Positions 1-10,610 of a stretch of 64,000 bases of DNA are shown here, piece by piece. The notes under the pieces are model-generated. The model was not told the DNA's origin and made no database searches. It saw only the letters and a list, made by a program, of their open reading frames with translations. The number at the start of each line of letters is the position of its first letter. Position 1 is the stretch's first letter. Made by a program: the position numbers and the translations under genes. Origin of the DNA: Armigeres subalbatus (lineage: Eukaryota > Arthropoda > Insecta > Diptera > Culicidae). Location of the stretch: contig NC_085141.1 of the NCBI RefSeq assembly GCF_024139115.2, positions 408,295,612 through 408,359,611 on the forward strand, given 5' to 3'.

Positions 1-72
1 TAGTTGTGAATCTTAATATGTTCCTTCTTTGTTATCATTGTGATTCCAGTGGTGATTGGACTAATATAAATG

Positions 73-403
73 AGAAAATGCCTGATTAATCTACCTATCG
101 GTAATCATGCCATTCACATGTTTTACATATGAAAAAAAAATATAAGAAAGTTGAAAATAGCACTGATAGGTAAATATATTCTATAATTCACATTAAGTTT
201 CGCCGTTGAATGGAATTTTTCTGCGAACAAATTGTTTAAGGACAAGTGCTTAAGAATAGCTGATAATTTTGTACGTGTTTTGCGCACACACATACATACA
301 AATACGCACATACAGACATCATCTCAATTCGTTAAACTAAGTTGATTAGTTTATAACCCCGTAAGTCCCATTTTACGTACACTTAGTGTTCAAGAAGGCA
401 AAA
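73..403 (+). repeat. MITE-like repeat, GAGAAAGGCA family, copy 1
   Basis: This diverged copy starts with a block reading GATTAATCTACCTATCGG and ends in a block with TTTACGTACACTTAG. It matches the copies at 25908-26332 (same strand) and 24465-24835 (opposite strand). It includes the CA/CATACA-rich microsatellite segment and the CTCAATTCGTTAA block seen in the others. No open frame of interest is present; the short frames here are chance. Confidence 0.55.
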
Positions 404-539
404 ACAACCAAATCAGCTATTATGAGAATTCCTTGAGGATCTATTCCGTTAAGGTAATGAAATTATTCCACCAAAAATACTCAGAACAATTAACCGTAAT
501 GATTTTATTTATATGTAACTATTCATCACTATTAAAGGT

Positions 540-787
540 CAAGGTAACATGGGTTTTCCACTTACCCCACCCCGCTAGGGTAAGTGGAAAAACAACTTCT
601 AATTTTAAAATCTATTTCCATAAATTTCAAGAGACCAAAATTGTATGAATTACCGCACAGTTGGTGCAAAATTGACTGCTTTTGATAGCCCATTTTGATT
701 GAACGTATTGAGATCATTTAAACTGGGTTTACACTAATTCAAACATGCACTATCGATTTTTCTTTTTCCACTTCCCCCAGTGTACCT
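540..787 (+). repeat. Short copy of TA-flanked MITE (AGGTACACTGG ends)
   Basis: The right end, CCACTTCCCCCAGTGTACCT, is followed by TA and is the same as the right end of the 998-bp element at 36068-37065. Similarity covers the last ~200 bases (GTAAGTGGAAAAA onwards). The left end near 540 is degenerate, so this is a decayed or internally deleted copy. Confidence 0.6.
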
Positions 788-879
788 TATATTTGCTCTT
801 TCTGGTGATAAAATGGCAAAAGTGGTTTGCATTCTAAATTTGACGTGTCATACATAATAAAGGGGAGCCACAGGCGATC

Positions 880-1460
880 CAAAAAAGTAATTAAATATTC
901 CTAAAGGAATTTTCGAAGAAATTTCCAAAGAGTATCTGAAGAAATCTCAAAGTATAATGTTCAATACTATGAGGTAGATTTCACTAGCGGCGGACAGCAG
1001 AAGACAGAGAAAGATTAATTAACTGATACTGATTAACTGAGACTGCTAAGCGGGTTTCGGAGCTGTGTTGAAGAGGATGTTTTTCACTCGATGGTTGGAA
1101 TAGAAAAGAGGCCGACAAACGCCGGACTGTTTATTAAGTAGGGTATCGGTCCCTACCTTTTACTATAATACATTTTTATAGCATTGCACGGAAAATGCAA
1201 ATAAGATAATTTTAGATACATATTAAAAGTATTTTACGAAGCTATTTGCGATGGATCTTCTGAAAAAAACGAAGGAGCTGCTAAATGATTTTTTTAATGA
1301 AATCCTGACAAAGTTCCAATTGAATTCCTGAGGAAAATTCCTGAATTCTGAAATTCTGAATTCATTTTCAGAGGATTTTCCGAAGGAAAACCTAGAGAAA
1401 TTTCAAATGGAATTCCTGAAGGTATTTTTTATATTGCTGAAGCAACTTCTGGGGAAAAAA
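880..1460. repeat. Degenerate GAATTTCC-type low-complexity repeat
   Basis: Two stretches (about 880-960 and 1285-1450) consist of decayed units of the type GGAATTTCC / GAATTCCTGAAG separated by A/T. The same low-complexity type recurs at 32580-33370, 37070-37310, 38045-38480, 47040-47116 and 48192-48520. Between the two stretches I see nothing recognisable. Confidence 0.5.
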
Positions 1461-2130
1461 AATCGTAGTATGCCGCGTGAGACGGTATCTTCCCCGCTCG
1501 ATTTTTTTCTATTTTAGCTTATGGAGACTCTCAGAATATTCTAATAAACGCTTATTGGTATACGCGTGATGTTCTACGATAGTTCATGTTATCATTAATG
1601 CAAAATAGATTTAAAGAATGCGCGTTAGTTATTATGGTATGCTGCTTTAGAGGAAATTTGTGTGTGATGATACCTGCTATGAAATCGCCACATGTGCCGC
1701 AAGCGCAACACAGATCGAGCGTGGAGTACAGATCCGGAGCTCTTCCCAAAAAAATATTTCCAGCTAATTGTTCACCGTGAACGCAAAAGTAGATAATTCT
1801 AGTGAGATTGTTTCAATATGGATTTACTACTATTCCATTGTAACAAGTTTCAATTAAATAATAATTAATATAATTGTAATTTCAAAACTAAATACGCGCT
1901 GGATTAGAGAATCCGGAAGTTTGTTTATGGGTCCATTATCCATTTGATAATGGTAGCATAAACAGGCAGCGATTATTGTAAGCAAAAGTGACCTCGGACT
2001 GGTAGTCTAAAACGGGTCACTGTAGCTGCAAAAGAGCTAGCCACCAATATTTTTTTTAAACTTTTTTCACAATACTTTGAATTGATTTTTTTGCTGCAAA
2101 AGTCTATATTATGGAACGTTTGTTTTACCA
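1461..2130. other. Non-coding stretch, nothing recognised
   Basis: AT-rich sequence with overlapping 64-65 codon chance frames on both strands (1552-1780). No codon bias, domain, splice pattern or repeat partner within the window was recognised. Confidence 0.5.
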
Positions 2131-2140
2131 GGAAATTAAT

Positions 2141-2600
2141 GAAAACTCATATGTGAATATGTACGTTATGTGGAAGATATTGATTTGGAAAATGTATTGG
2201 AGGTAACCACTTTCCCTTCGATGGAACTCGAACCCATGACCCTACAGTACGCTAGACTGGTGCTTTAACCAACTAAGCTATGAAGGACCTCCGTCGGCCT
2301 TCGCAACCTAGCGGCTACTTAACGAGCTCGAAATTCCCAAATTGGACGCATAGTAAAATCACTCGCAATCCATTTCTCAAGTCAATACTTCCACATGTGT
2401 ATTGTACACGTCCACATTAGAGGAGCGTCATGGGTTCGAGTCCCATCGAAGGGAAAGTGTTTACCTCCAATACATTTTCCAAATCAATATCTTCCACATA
2501 ACGTACATATTCACATATGAGTTTTCATAACATTGTAAATTAACGTCCAAGTCGGGTGGTTTAATCCCCGGAAATAGGCAATTACCTTTGATTGAACTGA
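2141..2600. mobile_element. Foldback element with tRNA-like unit, copy 1, with TSD
   Basis: Two arms of 102 bp (2139-2240 and 2427-2528) are near-perfect inverted repeats. The centre (2241-2426) is not palindromic. Right of the second arm lies a 70-bp tail (2529-2600) that in copy 2 (28038-28396) occurs inverted before the first arm, so the full element is a larger palindrome and the left side here is truncated. The element is bounded by an 11-bp direct repeat, GGAAATTAATG, at 2131-2141 and 2601-2611. A TSD of this length plus one-sided truncation resembles LINE-machinery insertion more than cut-and-paste. It codes for nothing. Confidence 0.8.
2213..2289 (-). other. tRNA-like sequence inside the foldback element
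   Basis: Read on the minus strand, this 77-base block has a box A-like TAGCTTAGTTGG, a B box-like GGGTTCGAG, an anticodon-type stem CAGT/ACTG with a 7-base loop CTAGCGT, and rough acceptor complementarity (CCTTC with GAAGG). The 3' half lies in the inverted arm and so occurs a second time on the plus strand at 2427-2450. It is a tRNA relic within a repeat, not a functional tRNA gene: the acceptor pairing is imperfect and the copy at 28183-28258 has drifted. Confidence 0.6.
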
Positions 2601-3053
2601 GGAAATTAATGTAAAGCGCCTGAAACTACCAGAACAATATCTCTCTTTGTTTGGAATTGTTTGTACCGCTGTTTCGTTCAAAGTGAATATTTGCTCAGGG
2701 TTCTTTAAAACCTTACTTCTACAAAGTATTTACGGATTTCAGTAAAACATAATCTTATTTGTTGTTCAGAGGAGGCAATCTTTTGAAAGCGGACTCGAAA
2801 CTCACCTAGAAATTTCCTGATGAAGTTTTATGAACAGGAACGCCACAATTAAATGGGTTGTGCTGTTTGATACTATCCGTGTTCTTCGAAAATCCTGTCT
2901 CACAAATCTCTTCCTCATTCAACATCAACCTTCATGAATTGAAAGACCATGACCTTTTCGTGCAGAGACTTAAACGGGATTGAAGAATTTTAGGCTGTCG
3001 TGTTGTATCTCAACCATTCTATTACATGGGTCGCATTTTTTTTCTATCCGCAG

Positions 3054-3218
3054 CTCTACCGCACCGCCCTAGACACCCGTGGCAAATCGTGGGGCCCCAT
3101 CGAGTTCCACCGATTCGAGAAGACCAGCCACTACGGCCATCGGTACATCTGCCGGGCACCGAACCTGCCGGAAATCGTAATCCGTTTCTTCCGCACGTAC
3201 CGCAACGAGCAGTACTGA
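3054..3218 (+). CDS. Terminal exon of an unrecognised plus-strand gene
   Basis: A polypyrimidine tract and acceptor (TTTTTTTTCTATCCGCAG) precede 54 codons and a TGA, starting in phase 0. Third positions are strongly G/C, quite unlike the surrounding AT-rich DNA, which argues for a real conserved coding exon. The peptide is basic and aromatic-rich, begins LYRTALDTRGKSW and ends in RFFRTYRNEQY; a cluster of His/Tyr residues (HYGHRY) precedes the last third. No signal or membrane segment is present. I do not recognise the family. The rest of the gene lies left of the window or in very distant exons. The gene is convergent with otk, whose stop codon is at 5940. Overlapping frames on both strands here are shadows of this exon. 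Confidence 0.6.
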   Translation, partial: LYRTALDTRGKSWGPIEFHRFEKTSHYGHRYICRAPNLPEIVIRFFRTYRNEQY

Positions 3219-5939
3219 GCAGTGTTGCAGACTGAGGTGAGTTCCGAAACCGAGCGCCAAATACCAAACATCGATTAGTTGGACGCGTGTTCGGTTCCCC
3301 ATAGGGGAGAGAATGAACGCGGTTGTGATTAATTTTGTTAAAATGATAACAATAACTATGATAATTAGTAGAGTTACTAAGAGACTATTAGATGCCTGCG
3401 TCATTTTTGCTCTATAATAGGAGCGCAGTAGTGAGTCAGGGCTATTTTCCTGATTTCAAACTGATTTCAGATAGAATATACCTTTTACAATAGGAACGCC
3501 AAGCAAAGAGAATTGTATTAGTGATTTAGTGGATTGAACTACTCTCAATGTATGTGAATTAGAATTTAGTTACCTAATTGGAGATCCATAATTTATGAAA
3601 CATAGCAACAGTGAAACACAAATCTAGATAGGATTTTTTGCATGATATCCGTACCAATATTGCAAGCAATTTGCCTCTGGAGAGTAGAAAATACAATTTT
3701 ACATAGAGTACAACTACATTCAAGAGAAATCTTCATTTGATGACATTCTTTTGGAGGGACACCGTTCGGACGCATTAATTTTCAACTTGAGTAATTTAAG
3801 CATTCATTTTCCATTTATTCGCTTTTAACCAGTTTTAGCAGCAAATTGATTCTTAACTACTAAGTCTTGATAAAAATGTTACTTTCCGATAAACTAAATT
3901 GTATAATGCAGCGTTGTATGTACTGTTCCTCGAAAAATTGACGCATTCGCAATCAAATTTCCCTTTTCTACTTAAATTGACCGCATTAACTTCGCCTTCC
4001 AAATGACTAGACCATTATTTTGTGTTGTTCTTACTTGGCCAAGATAAAAAAAAACTCACTATTTTAAATACAGAATTTCTCGCTAAAACGAGGGAAGAAA
4101 CCGCTTACAATTGCAAAATTCAAGTTTGTGTGTTTTCTCACACCGACACGAATTAAACCTATAAAACTGATATGTCACTATTTACATAAAAAGAGTCTTA
4201 CTACGTTTTGCTTGGAAGCAGCTTTCATTGTTCGATTTATCACTTCAGAGATTTTTCCCTACTTTCATTCAACTCAAACTATTCTCCAGTTGAGTATTTT
4301 AGAGATTCACTTACACTCTATGAAAATGTTATGTAAAAATGCAATCGGACTTGTTCGTTAGCCTAATTCAGTCCAAGATTGGGACAAATGCATCGGTTCT
4401 GGTTTAGAAGTTTGGTATTATACAAATGAATATTGATGAATTCTAAAGTAATGTTCCCATCGGAATAAGTTTTATTTAGAAGCTACGGTTGATGTTTTTT
4501 TTACCAGCGGATTACATTATGATGATGGTGGAATAACTTCTTTGAAAGTTGAGTACGTGTATAATTTTGAATATAATTGTCATAAGTAGCGACAGAATTG
4601 GAATATCTACGAGCGGAGATCAAGATAAAGATTTTTCGATTTTTTTAGTTTAAAGAACTCTATGCATTGCAACAGGAAGCGTAAGGCAAGATTGGGAAAC
4701 AAATTGGTTCAACAATCGGCGGCGTTTGGTGCTTAGTATGCCGAAAAGCGGTTCTTCTACAGACAATGTGTGGTAGTTATACTTTTGTTGATATATTTTG
4801 AGTGTTTAATGATTGAAGATTGATTGATGTTCTTTTGAATATATAATGTTTGATCATATCTAAGAGGATCTACAATTGTGTGTTTATTTTTATTTATATT
4901 GTATGGCAGGCAATTATAATATGATGTAATGTTTCTGGACTGGTTTTATTTCAAGCACATTCATACAATGCTAGCTGTGTTCAATATATTAGAAAAAAAT
5001 ATCCAAACACAAGATAAATCTGAAATACTTTGATCCATGTTTATAAATAATTTCAAACGAAACGTTTCATTAAAAAAAGCCTTCCGGAATCCAAAACAAA
5101 ATTTAATCGCGTTTTCAAAGGCAATAAAAACTCGATACTGAAGTACGCAAAACTGTCATTTTTATTATTCCAGCTGTGCTGCGTCGCAGCATGCGTGGAA
5201 AAATAAAAGTGACAGTTGAGCGTTGCTTCCGTTTTGATTGATGTGGCCTTGAAAACGTGAGTTCATTTAGTTTTGGTTTCCGGGAGGATTGTCCTTAATC
5301 GAGAAACAATTCTATGTCAAATTGTGGATCAATTTCAAAATAAATCAGTGGGTAAACGATAGATAATTTGAAAATTTCCCAAAGATAAAAAATAGTCTTG
5401 ACATATATTATTATCCTTCCTTAGATGGTTAATCATAATTGCTCCACTTAAGATTTTTTTTGATGAATGAATACTAATTACGAGTCTATAATACTAGTGC
5501 TGGTAATATTCTTATAGTACGTTTGCGATGACTTATTCCAAGATTATCTTATCAGTTTGTAGATAAAAATATTATCAAGTCTTCATTTCGATAAATGCTA
5601 TCAGATCACATATGGATCCATCATATGTACGGCAGTAAGTTTCTTCATAAGTCTTATCAAACTTTTGGATAAACTCCTCATTTTGTTCGAACCATAACAT
5701 GGTTTCAACAAGTCACCATTTTTTTCTCAATAAAACCAAGTTCTATAAATTCCCAATTTCAATTGTATAGAATCTACTCATTTGTTTGACAATAAATACT
5801 AATATAATACAGGATACACTTAATAGCAGACATACTCGAAAAACTTATCCGTCCCTATCCTTTGGACGAAAAAGCAGTCGTTGTGTAAAGTTACGTTCAT
5901 CAATCACGAATGGCTTACATACTTAGGGGTACAGATTCC
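3219..5939. other. Intergenic region between convergent genes, including both 3' UTRs
   Basis: This AT-rich stretch separates the plus-strand stop at 3218 from the otk stop at 5940. The 3' UTRs must start at its two ends. Candidate poly(A) signals for otk (TTTATT on the plus strand) occur near 4471 and 4875, but none can be chosen with confidence. No repeat with a partner elsewhere in the window and no credible coding frame was seen. Confidence 0.6.
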
Positions 5940-6098
5940 TCAATCCGCCGTCGATGTTGCTCCTGCGGCCGGCTCCGACACCGCAGGCGCCACTTCTGTG
6001 GGCTCTTTTGGATACTCACTTTGTAAACAGTTTCCGATGGCTACGACCAGCTGACTGAAGGAAGGTCGCTCTTTTGGATTGACTGACCAACATGATGT
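5940..6098 (-). CDS. otk: otk exon 9: end of pseudokinase domain and C-terminal tail
   Basis: It encodes residues 936-987 and the TGA. The kinase subdomain XI signature CWSVNPKERPSF is present (CW, P, and the RPSF block at 946-949), followed by a short Ala/Glu/Pro-rich tail. The acceptor is a TTTATTTCAG sequence on the minus strand, phase 0. Reading upstream into the intron gives Met codons, but these are not the start: the preceding exon ends in phase 0 and joins without a gap in the family pattern. Confidence 0.92.
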   Translation of the reverse strand, partial: TSCWSVNPKERPSFSQLVVAIGNCLQSEYPKEPTEVAPAVSEPAAGATSTAD

Positions 6099-6166
6099 CT
6101 GAAATAAATTCAAAAACATAAATTTAATCATCAACATAACAACTAAAATTCAATTTTTAAACAGAC

Positions 6167-6503
6167 CAGTATTTTGTGCAAATTTTCCGGCGTCTTTTCC
6201 GCCAGCTTCCACTCCAACTTGCCGTTTTGGGCTTGCGTAACGTACTCCTCGTCGGTGAAATCCTTGAAGGGCAGTTCCAGGGCCGTAGTAAACAGTTCCC
6301 ACATCAGCACGGCAAACGAGAAAATATCGCTCTTGATGGAAAAATCGTCATCCTGGAGGCACTCGGGGGCCATCCACCGGACCGGCATCAGTTGGTTCTT
6401 GTATTTGAAGTACTCCTTGTTGTACTTGTCTCGGCTGAGACCCGGCATGGAGATTTTGGCCGAGAAGTCACTGCTGATGATGCAGTTGCGCGTTGCAAGA
6501 TCC
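6167..6503 (-). CDS. otk: otk exon 8: catalytic loop to helix H of the pseudokinase
   Basis: It encodes residues 823-935. The first base completes the Lys of HKDLATRN, so the usual HRD motif is HKD. The DFG position reads MPG (842-844), within KISMPGLSRDKYN. The APE-type motif is intact (RWMAPEC), as is the subdomain IX aspartate region (KSDIFSF). PTK7 relatives carry comparable substitutions at the same places, which supports the assignment and predicts no phosphotransfer. The donor GTCTGT is weak but phase 0 and followed 68 bases later by exon 9. Confidence 0.92.
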
Positions 6504-6623
6504 CTAGGGTGAACAAACATAGTCATAAGAATAGATGATTTGGTGATTTAGATTACTTTTTTATAACAGCAGGACAGCAGATGTGTATGCAACGAGGTCG
6601 TGCCATAAACTAAAAAAACTTAC

Positions 6624-6796
6624 TTGTGGATAATCCGGGCTTTGTAGATGGCATCCATGCCGCGTCCAATTTGGTGAGCCAGTGCAAGTATCTGTGGCAC
6701 ATTCAACGGTGGAGGCTTGTTAGCGTTCTTCGATTCTACACTGCCATTAGGCGGAACACTTGGAGATGTAGCCAGAAGAAATTGCTTCAGATCACC
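6624..6796 (-). CDS. otk: otk exon 7: helices D and E of the pseudokinase
   Basis: It encodes residues 766-822 plus two bases of Lys823. It starts GDLKQFLLA directly after the hinge of exon 6, carries a polar Asn/Pro/Ser-rich loop (SPSVPPNGS), then the helix that precedes the catalytic loop (ALAHQIGRGMDAIYKARIIH). The donor is GTAAGT and the acceptor CTGCAG. The 61-base upstream and 120-base downstream introns are typical mosquito mini-introns. The plus-strand frame over this segment is a shadow. Confidence 0.92.
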
Positions 6797-6857
6797 CTGC
6801 AGTATGAATCCACATTTAATTTAAATTGTCACAACTTTTCGAATCAAAACCACTTAC

Positions 6858-7654
6858 CCAATCAGTATACTCAAGTAACATGTAGTGCGGATCCTTATCA
6901 CGACACAATCCAAACAGCTTGACCACGTTTTTGTGCGAGACTGTTCGGAACAGATCCAGCTGCCGCCGAAACTCCGAACAGCAATGTTCATCCTTCACTT
7001 TGGTTAACGCCTTCACCATTACCGGTTTGTAGTCATTTTCGGGCTTGATCTCGTTCAGTTCCTCATTGGACGGTTTCTTGGTAATTTTCTCATCCTCCGT
7101 CGTTATTTCAGTTTTAGTGGCATGCGCGACGTCATCACCTGCCGCTGGTTCCTTTACCGTTTCCACCTTCACAGTCTTGCAATCATTTTCCTTGATCTTC
7201 CCGATGAAGACATCCCCAAAATCGCACTTTCCAATCTGCAGCATCTCGATCACGCTCGATCGAGGCACCGCCAGTTGATCCAGCATCGAGTTGGAGCTAT
7301 TTGATTTCTTGGACTTGTTCGAGTTGACCGTATCGTCACTCTTCTCCTGTCCGTCCGCCGTCGAACCCGTCTTCTGGTGACCGGATTTGGACTTGATCTT
7401 GGTTTTACCATCCTGCGAAGATTTGTCCGGCAGGCATGGTTCGATTTCGCAGTTTTTCAGATCCACGTCTCCATTTTCCTTGGAGCTCATGTTGAGCCGA
7501 GCCTTACGAGCCGCCCGACGGTGGCGACACCACAGCATCAGGCCCACCACCAGAATTATGTAGGCAAACGCAACCGACATGGTGATCAGGACGGCTCGCG
7601 TTATTAGGAAACCATCCTCGGAGGACTCTTCCGGCTGCGGCATGCTATCGGCAG
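6858..7654 (-). CDS. otk: otk exon 6: transmembrane segment, juxtamembrane region, kinase N-lobe
   Basis: It encodes residues 500-765. After an acidic stalk (PEESSEDG) comes a hydrophobic segment at about 520-541 ending in the stop-transfer CRHRRAARKAR. The juxtamembrane part is rich in Lys/Ser/Asn. The N-lobe has a glycine-loop remnant IGKCDFGDVF (GxxxxG) and the beta-3 lysine in VMVKAL (Lys714). Between beta-2 and beta-3 there is an unusual insert of about 55 residues, rich in Glu/Thr/Lys (about 654-708). The hinge reads LLEYTDW. Most likely the family's usual fold with a lineage-specific loop. The acceptor lies at 7655-7656, phase 1. Confidence 0.92.
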
Positions 7655-8085
7655 CTGGAGAAACGATAATAATTTCATTTCATTACAAAATAAGTGTTTA
7701 GATCATAGTACTATGAAAATGAGCTTGTCCTCTCCTTTTTATAAATTCTTAGCAGATATGTACACCCTTTTTAACCTCATGTATAAGATCATCTTCGACA
7801 TCTCAAGCATGGAGTATTGAATGATGCCAGAAGGTTGCGAAATCGACCGGAAACCATACTTTTTTAATGTTATCAGAGGAGTTTGAGTGATGCATTGTCA
7901 ATCAGGTTTTCAAAAAAGGAACTGAAGTTTGAAATCCTAGTTAATAAAAAAATCAGAATTACATGGCTGAACTTGTTCGAATCGATGGTTGTTAGAGTTA
8001 GAAAAATGTCTTAACTTGTTATAAGACGAGTTAGCACAATTCCATTTATTTCCACCAATTTGTACTTTGCTTGTGCTTTGAAAGT
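7655..8085. other. otk intron, non-repetitive start of the 10.1-kb intron
   Basis: AT-rich intron sequence. A short fragment at about 8005-8065 (CTTGTTATAAGACGAGTTAGCAC, ATTCCATTTATTTCCACC) resembles the arms of the foldback family at 25197-25375 and 25638-28700. Nothing else recognised. Confidence 0.5.
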
Positions 8086-8169
8086 GAAATTGAATTGAAT
8101 TTAAAGAATTTAAATTAGATTTGGAATCGATTTAGATTTGGTTTAGATTGGATTGAATTTGGATTGGTT
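8086..8169. repeat. ATTGGATTT-type low-complexity array, segment A
   Basis: The sequence is built from GGATTTGGATT / GAATTGAATT units. It is the left stump of the array that continues at 9966 after the LOA-like LINE, indicating that the LINE inserted into a pre-existing array. Confidence 0.6.
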
Positions 8170-8847
8170 TTTTTGTGTTGGGATTTTAACCACTGCGACC
8201 ATTTATTGGTTTATTGTGGTATACGCCTTATTAGTGTTGCATCTACTCAGATCAGCGAGTTACCATGTGGGGCTACCGCCATTGTCTGCTGATGCGAAGT
8301 ACCCCTATCTGATATTACCGTTTCAATCAACTTTACTACCATATTGGGGTTTGCTGTCCAAATAGGACTTAATATGCCCTTCTCAAAGTACTTCTTTCTT
8401 CGCAGGAATAGTGCTGAACAATCGCACAGCAGATGTTGAGAGGTCTCAATCTCACAGTCACAAAAGCGACAGATATCAGTTTGACTTCTGTTTATCTTTT
8501 TTAAATGATATCTGGCCCGACAATGACCTGTGAACAGACCAATAACTATTTTCAGAGAACTTTATTTCAGATTTAGCTATTTGTTTGAATTTTTTTTATT
8601 TGGAGTGATGAACTGTTTAGATTGTCTTAAGGCCTTTGTAGCAATCCAACTCGTCTGTATCGTGTAATCCTCCCAATTATTAATCTCCATTTGTAAATAT
8701 AACACATTTAGAAACTTCACAAAAAGGGTCCTATGAACTGGAACTTGAACCTTGTCTTGTGAGTAAATCCGCTTTTTCGTTTCCTTCGATGCCACAATGG
8801 CCTGGCACCCAGTACACATATACCTGGTCCGACATAGCTAGTTTTTT

Positions 8848-9090
8848 CTACAATTTTATGCATTCCCAAACTAATTTAGACTGGCATTTAAATGATTTTA
8901 ATGCATTCAGATCCGCCTGGCTGTCTGAGAATATACAAATCCGGGTATGTCTGTATTTTCTTTGTAAGCAAACGAATGTGCATTCCAAGATGGCAAATAT
9001 TTCTGCAAGGAAAACAGTAGTCCACTTTCCCATTGGTATAGATAAGTTAAGTCCTGAGCCTGTGATTCCTGCCCCAGTACTGTCATTCAT
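8848..9090 (-). pseudogene. RNase H domain fragment of the LOA/I-like LINE
   Basis: The peptide has the FSDSQADLNAL block and an upstream AEIFAIL helix, both conserved in retroelement RNase H. It is separated from the RT fragment at 9098-9697 by a frame break. Part of a dead element, not a host gene. Confidence 0.75.
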
Positions 9091-9097
9091 TTTTGAT

Positions 9098-9697
9098 CTA
9101 TCTATGTAGAACCATCGATCCTGGAGGAATATTTGGCCCCCCTAATTCCCATATTTGGCGGTCTGTTTGAACTACTGCGTATGGTATATCTAGGTTTAGG
9201 TTCTTTTCCATCCAGTCTTCGTTCATTACTACGATTGGATTAATAGGAAAATCTCTCAGTATACTCATATGTCCTAAAAGATTGCCTTCTAAAAACTCAT
9301 TACATCTTCGTAATCTTAGTGCACATTTTTCAGCTTCCATTCGCACGTATTGATGCAGTGGTAGCTTACTAAGAGCTGCTTCTAGTGCTTTTGATGGTGT
9401 ACTATGCATTGCACCCGTTATGGCCATACAAGCCAAACGTTGTATTTTGTCCAATTTATTTTGTGTCATTTTTTGGTTTATCTTGGGCCACCAAACTAAT
9501 GATGCGTATACTATTCTGGGTCGTACAATAACCGTATATATCCAATGGATCATTTTAGGTTTGAGTCCCCATTTCTTTCCATAAGTTTTATTACTTATCC
9601 ATTGAGCGTTTGTAGCTTTGTGAACTGCTTGTTCTATTTGTAAGTTCCAATTAAGTTTGTCATCTAAGATGACACCTAAGTATTTAACACTTGACAA
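9098..9697 (-). pseudogene. Reverse transcriptase thumb/connection fragment of the LOA/I-like LINE
   Basis: It opens with SVKYLGVILDDKLNW, the thumb-region motif of RNase H-bearing LINEs, and continues with the VYASLVWWPK and LDKIQRLACMAITGAM blocks usual for jockey/I/LOA-type polymerases. The polymerase fingers and palm upstream of the FADD box are absent because the insertion is 5' truncated. Confidence 0.8.
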
Positions 9698-9965
9698 ATA
9701 TTTTAGAACTGTCCTATCAATTGTCAGGCCTTTGAGCGTAAACTTTCTTCTACGAGTGAATGGAAATAAAACAGTCTTTGCTGGATTTATATTTAATCCT
9801 TCGTTTAAGCACTACTGCAAAGTGCAGTTCAACGCAGCTTACATTCTTTCAGAGATTATTGAGTCAAATTTTTCACGAACTATTATGACAACGTCATCAG
9901 CAAAACCAATAACTTCGAAACCTTGTTCTACTAGTTTGTTCAGAAGTTGACAGCGATTGGGATTA

Positions 9966-10584
9966 ACTATGAATTTGAATTAAATCTGATTTAGATTTCG
10001 ATCGGAATTGAATGAACATAGATTGGAATTGGATCGGATTTGAATTGGATTTGAATTCGATTAATATTTAATTGGAATTGGATTGGATTTGAAAATGTAA
10101 ATTTAAATCTGGATTTGATTGGAATTGGATTGGATTTAGATTGGATTGGCTCTGAATTTGGACTAGGATTGGATTTGGATGGGATTTGAATCTGACTAGA
10201 ATTGAATTTGGATGTGATTTCTATTGGGTTCAGATTGGATTTGGTTTGGATTGACTCTGAATTTGGATTAAATCTAGATATGGTTTGGATTGGAATTGAA
10301 TTTGGATCGGATTTGAATCGGACTTGAATTGGGTTCAGATTTGAGGGGAATTGGCTGTCGTTCTACGCGTAATTGTCCCATGTACATAGAAAATCCCAGC
10401 AAGCGTGGGACAAATACGTGTATGACGGCAGTTGGGTTGGTATTAGAGTGAATTTTGATTCGCTTTGAATTTGAATCAAATCTGAACTAAATATGGATTA
10501 GATTTAGATTATATTCGGATTGGAAGTGGATTGGGTTTTATTGAATTGGCTCGAATTTGGATTTGATTTCAGATTAGATTGTTC
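9966..10584. repeat. ATTGGATTT-type low-complexity array, segment B
   Basis: Degenerate units of about 6-12 bases (TTGGATTTGAATTGGATT, GGCTCTGAATTTGGATT). It contains a 78-bp palindromic element at 10355-10432. It lies between two LINE insertions and matches segments A and C. Confidence 0.75.
10355..10432 (-). mobile_element. 78-bp palindromic micro-element, copy C
   Basis: It has the ends CTGTCG / CGGCAG and inner inverted blocks TTGTCCCA / TGGGACAA around a GCTGGGATTTT loop (minus orientation). It matches 36666-36743 and 52506-52583 in length and in the GTCCCA...GCTGG...GGGACA layout. It is clearly foreign to the surrounding array. Confidence 0.75.
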
Positions 10585-10610
10585 ATTCATTTCATTTATG
10601 TAGTTTACAT

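Larger units (their letters stand above)
8170..9965 (-). mobile_element. 5'-truncated LINE with RNase H, LOA/I-like
   Basis: Read on the minus strand, the remnant holds the end of a reverse transcriptase: FADD catalytic box near 9905, then the SVKYLGVILDDKLNW thumb motif at about 9697-9650. A ribonuclease H domain follows (GAGITG; an AEIFAIL helix; the FSDSQADLNAL motif, 9090-8848), and a Cys/His tail precedes the 3' end near 8170. This RT plus RNase H order is typical of LOA and I clades; Lian-type LOA elements are common in Aedes (family knowledge). An in-frame stop near 9838 and the loss of everything upstream of the FADD box show it is dead. It lies within the ATTGGATTT array, inside an otk intron. 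Confidence 0.8.

Noticed and set aside
2213..2289. Functional tRNA gene
   Set aside because: It is part of a repeated foldback element, the acceptor stem is imperfect, and copy 2 has diverged; treated as a tRNA-derived relic. The same holds for the heads of the SINEs at 47117 and 60044.
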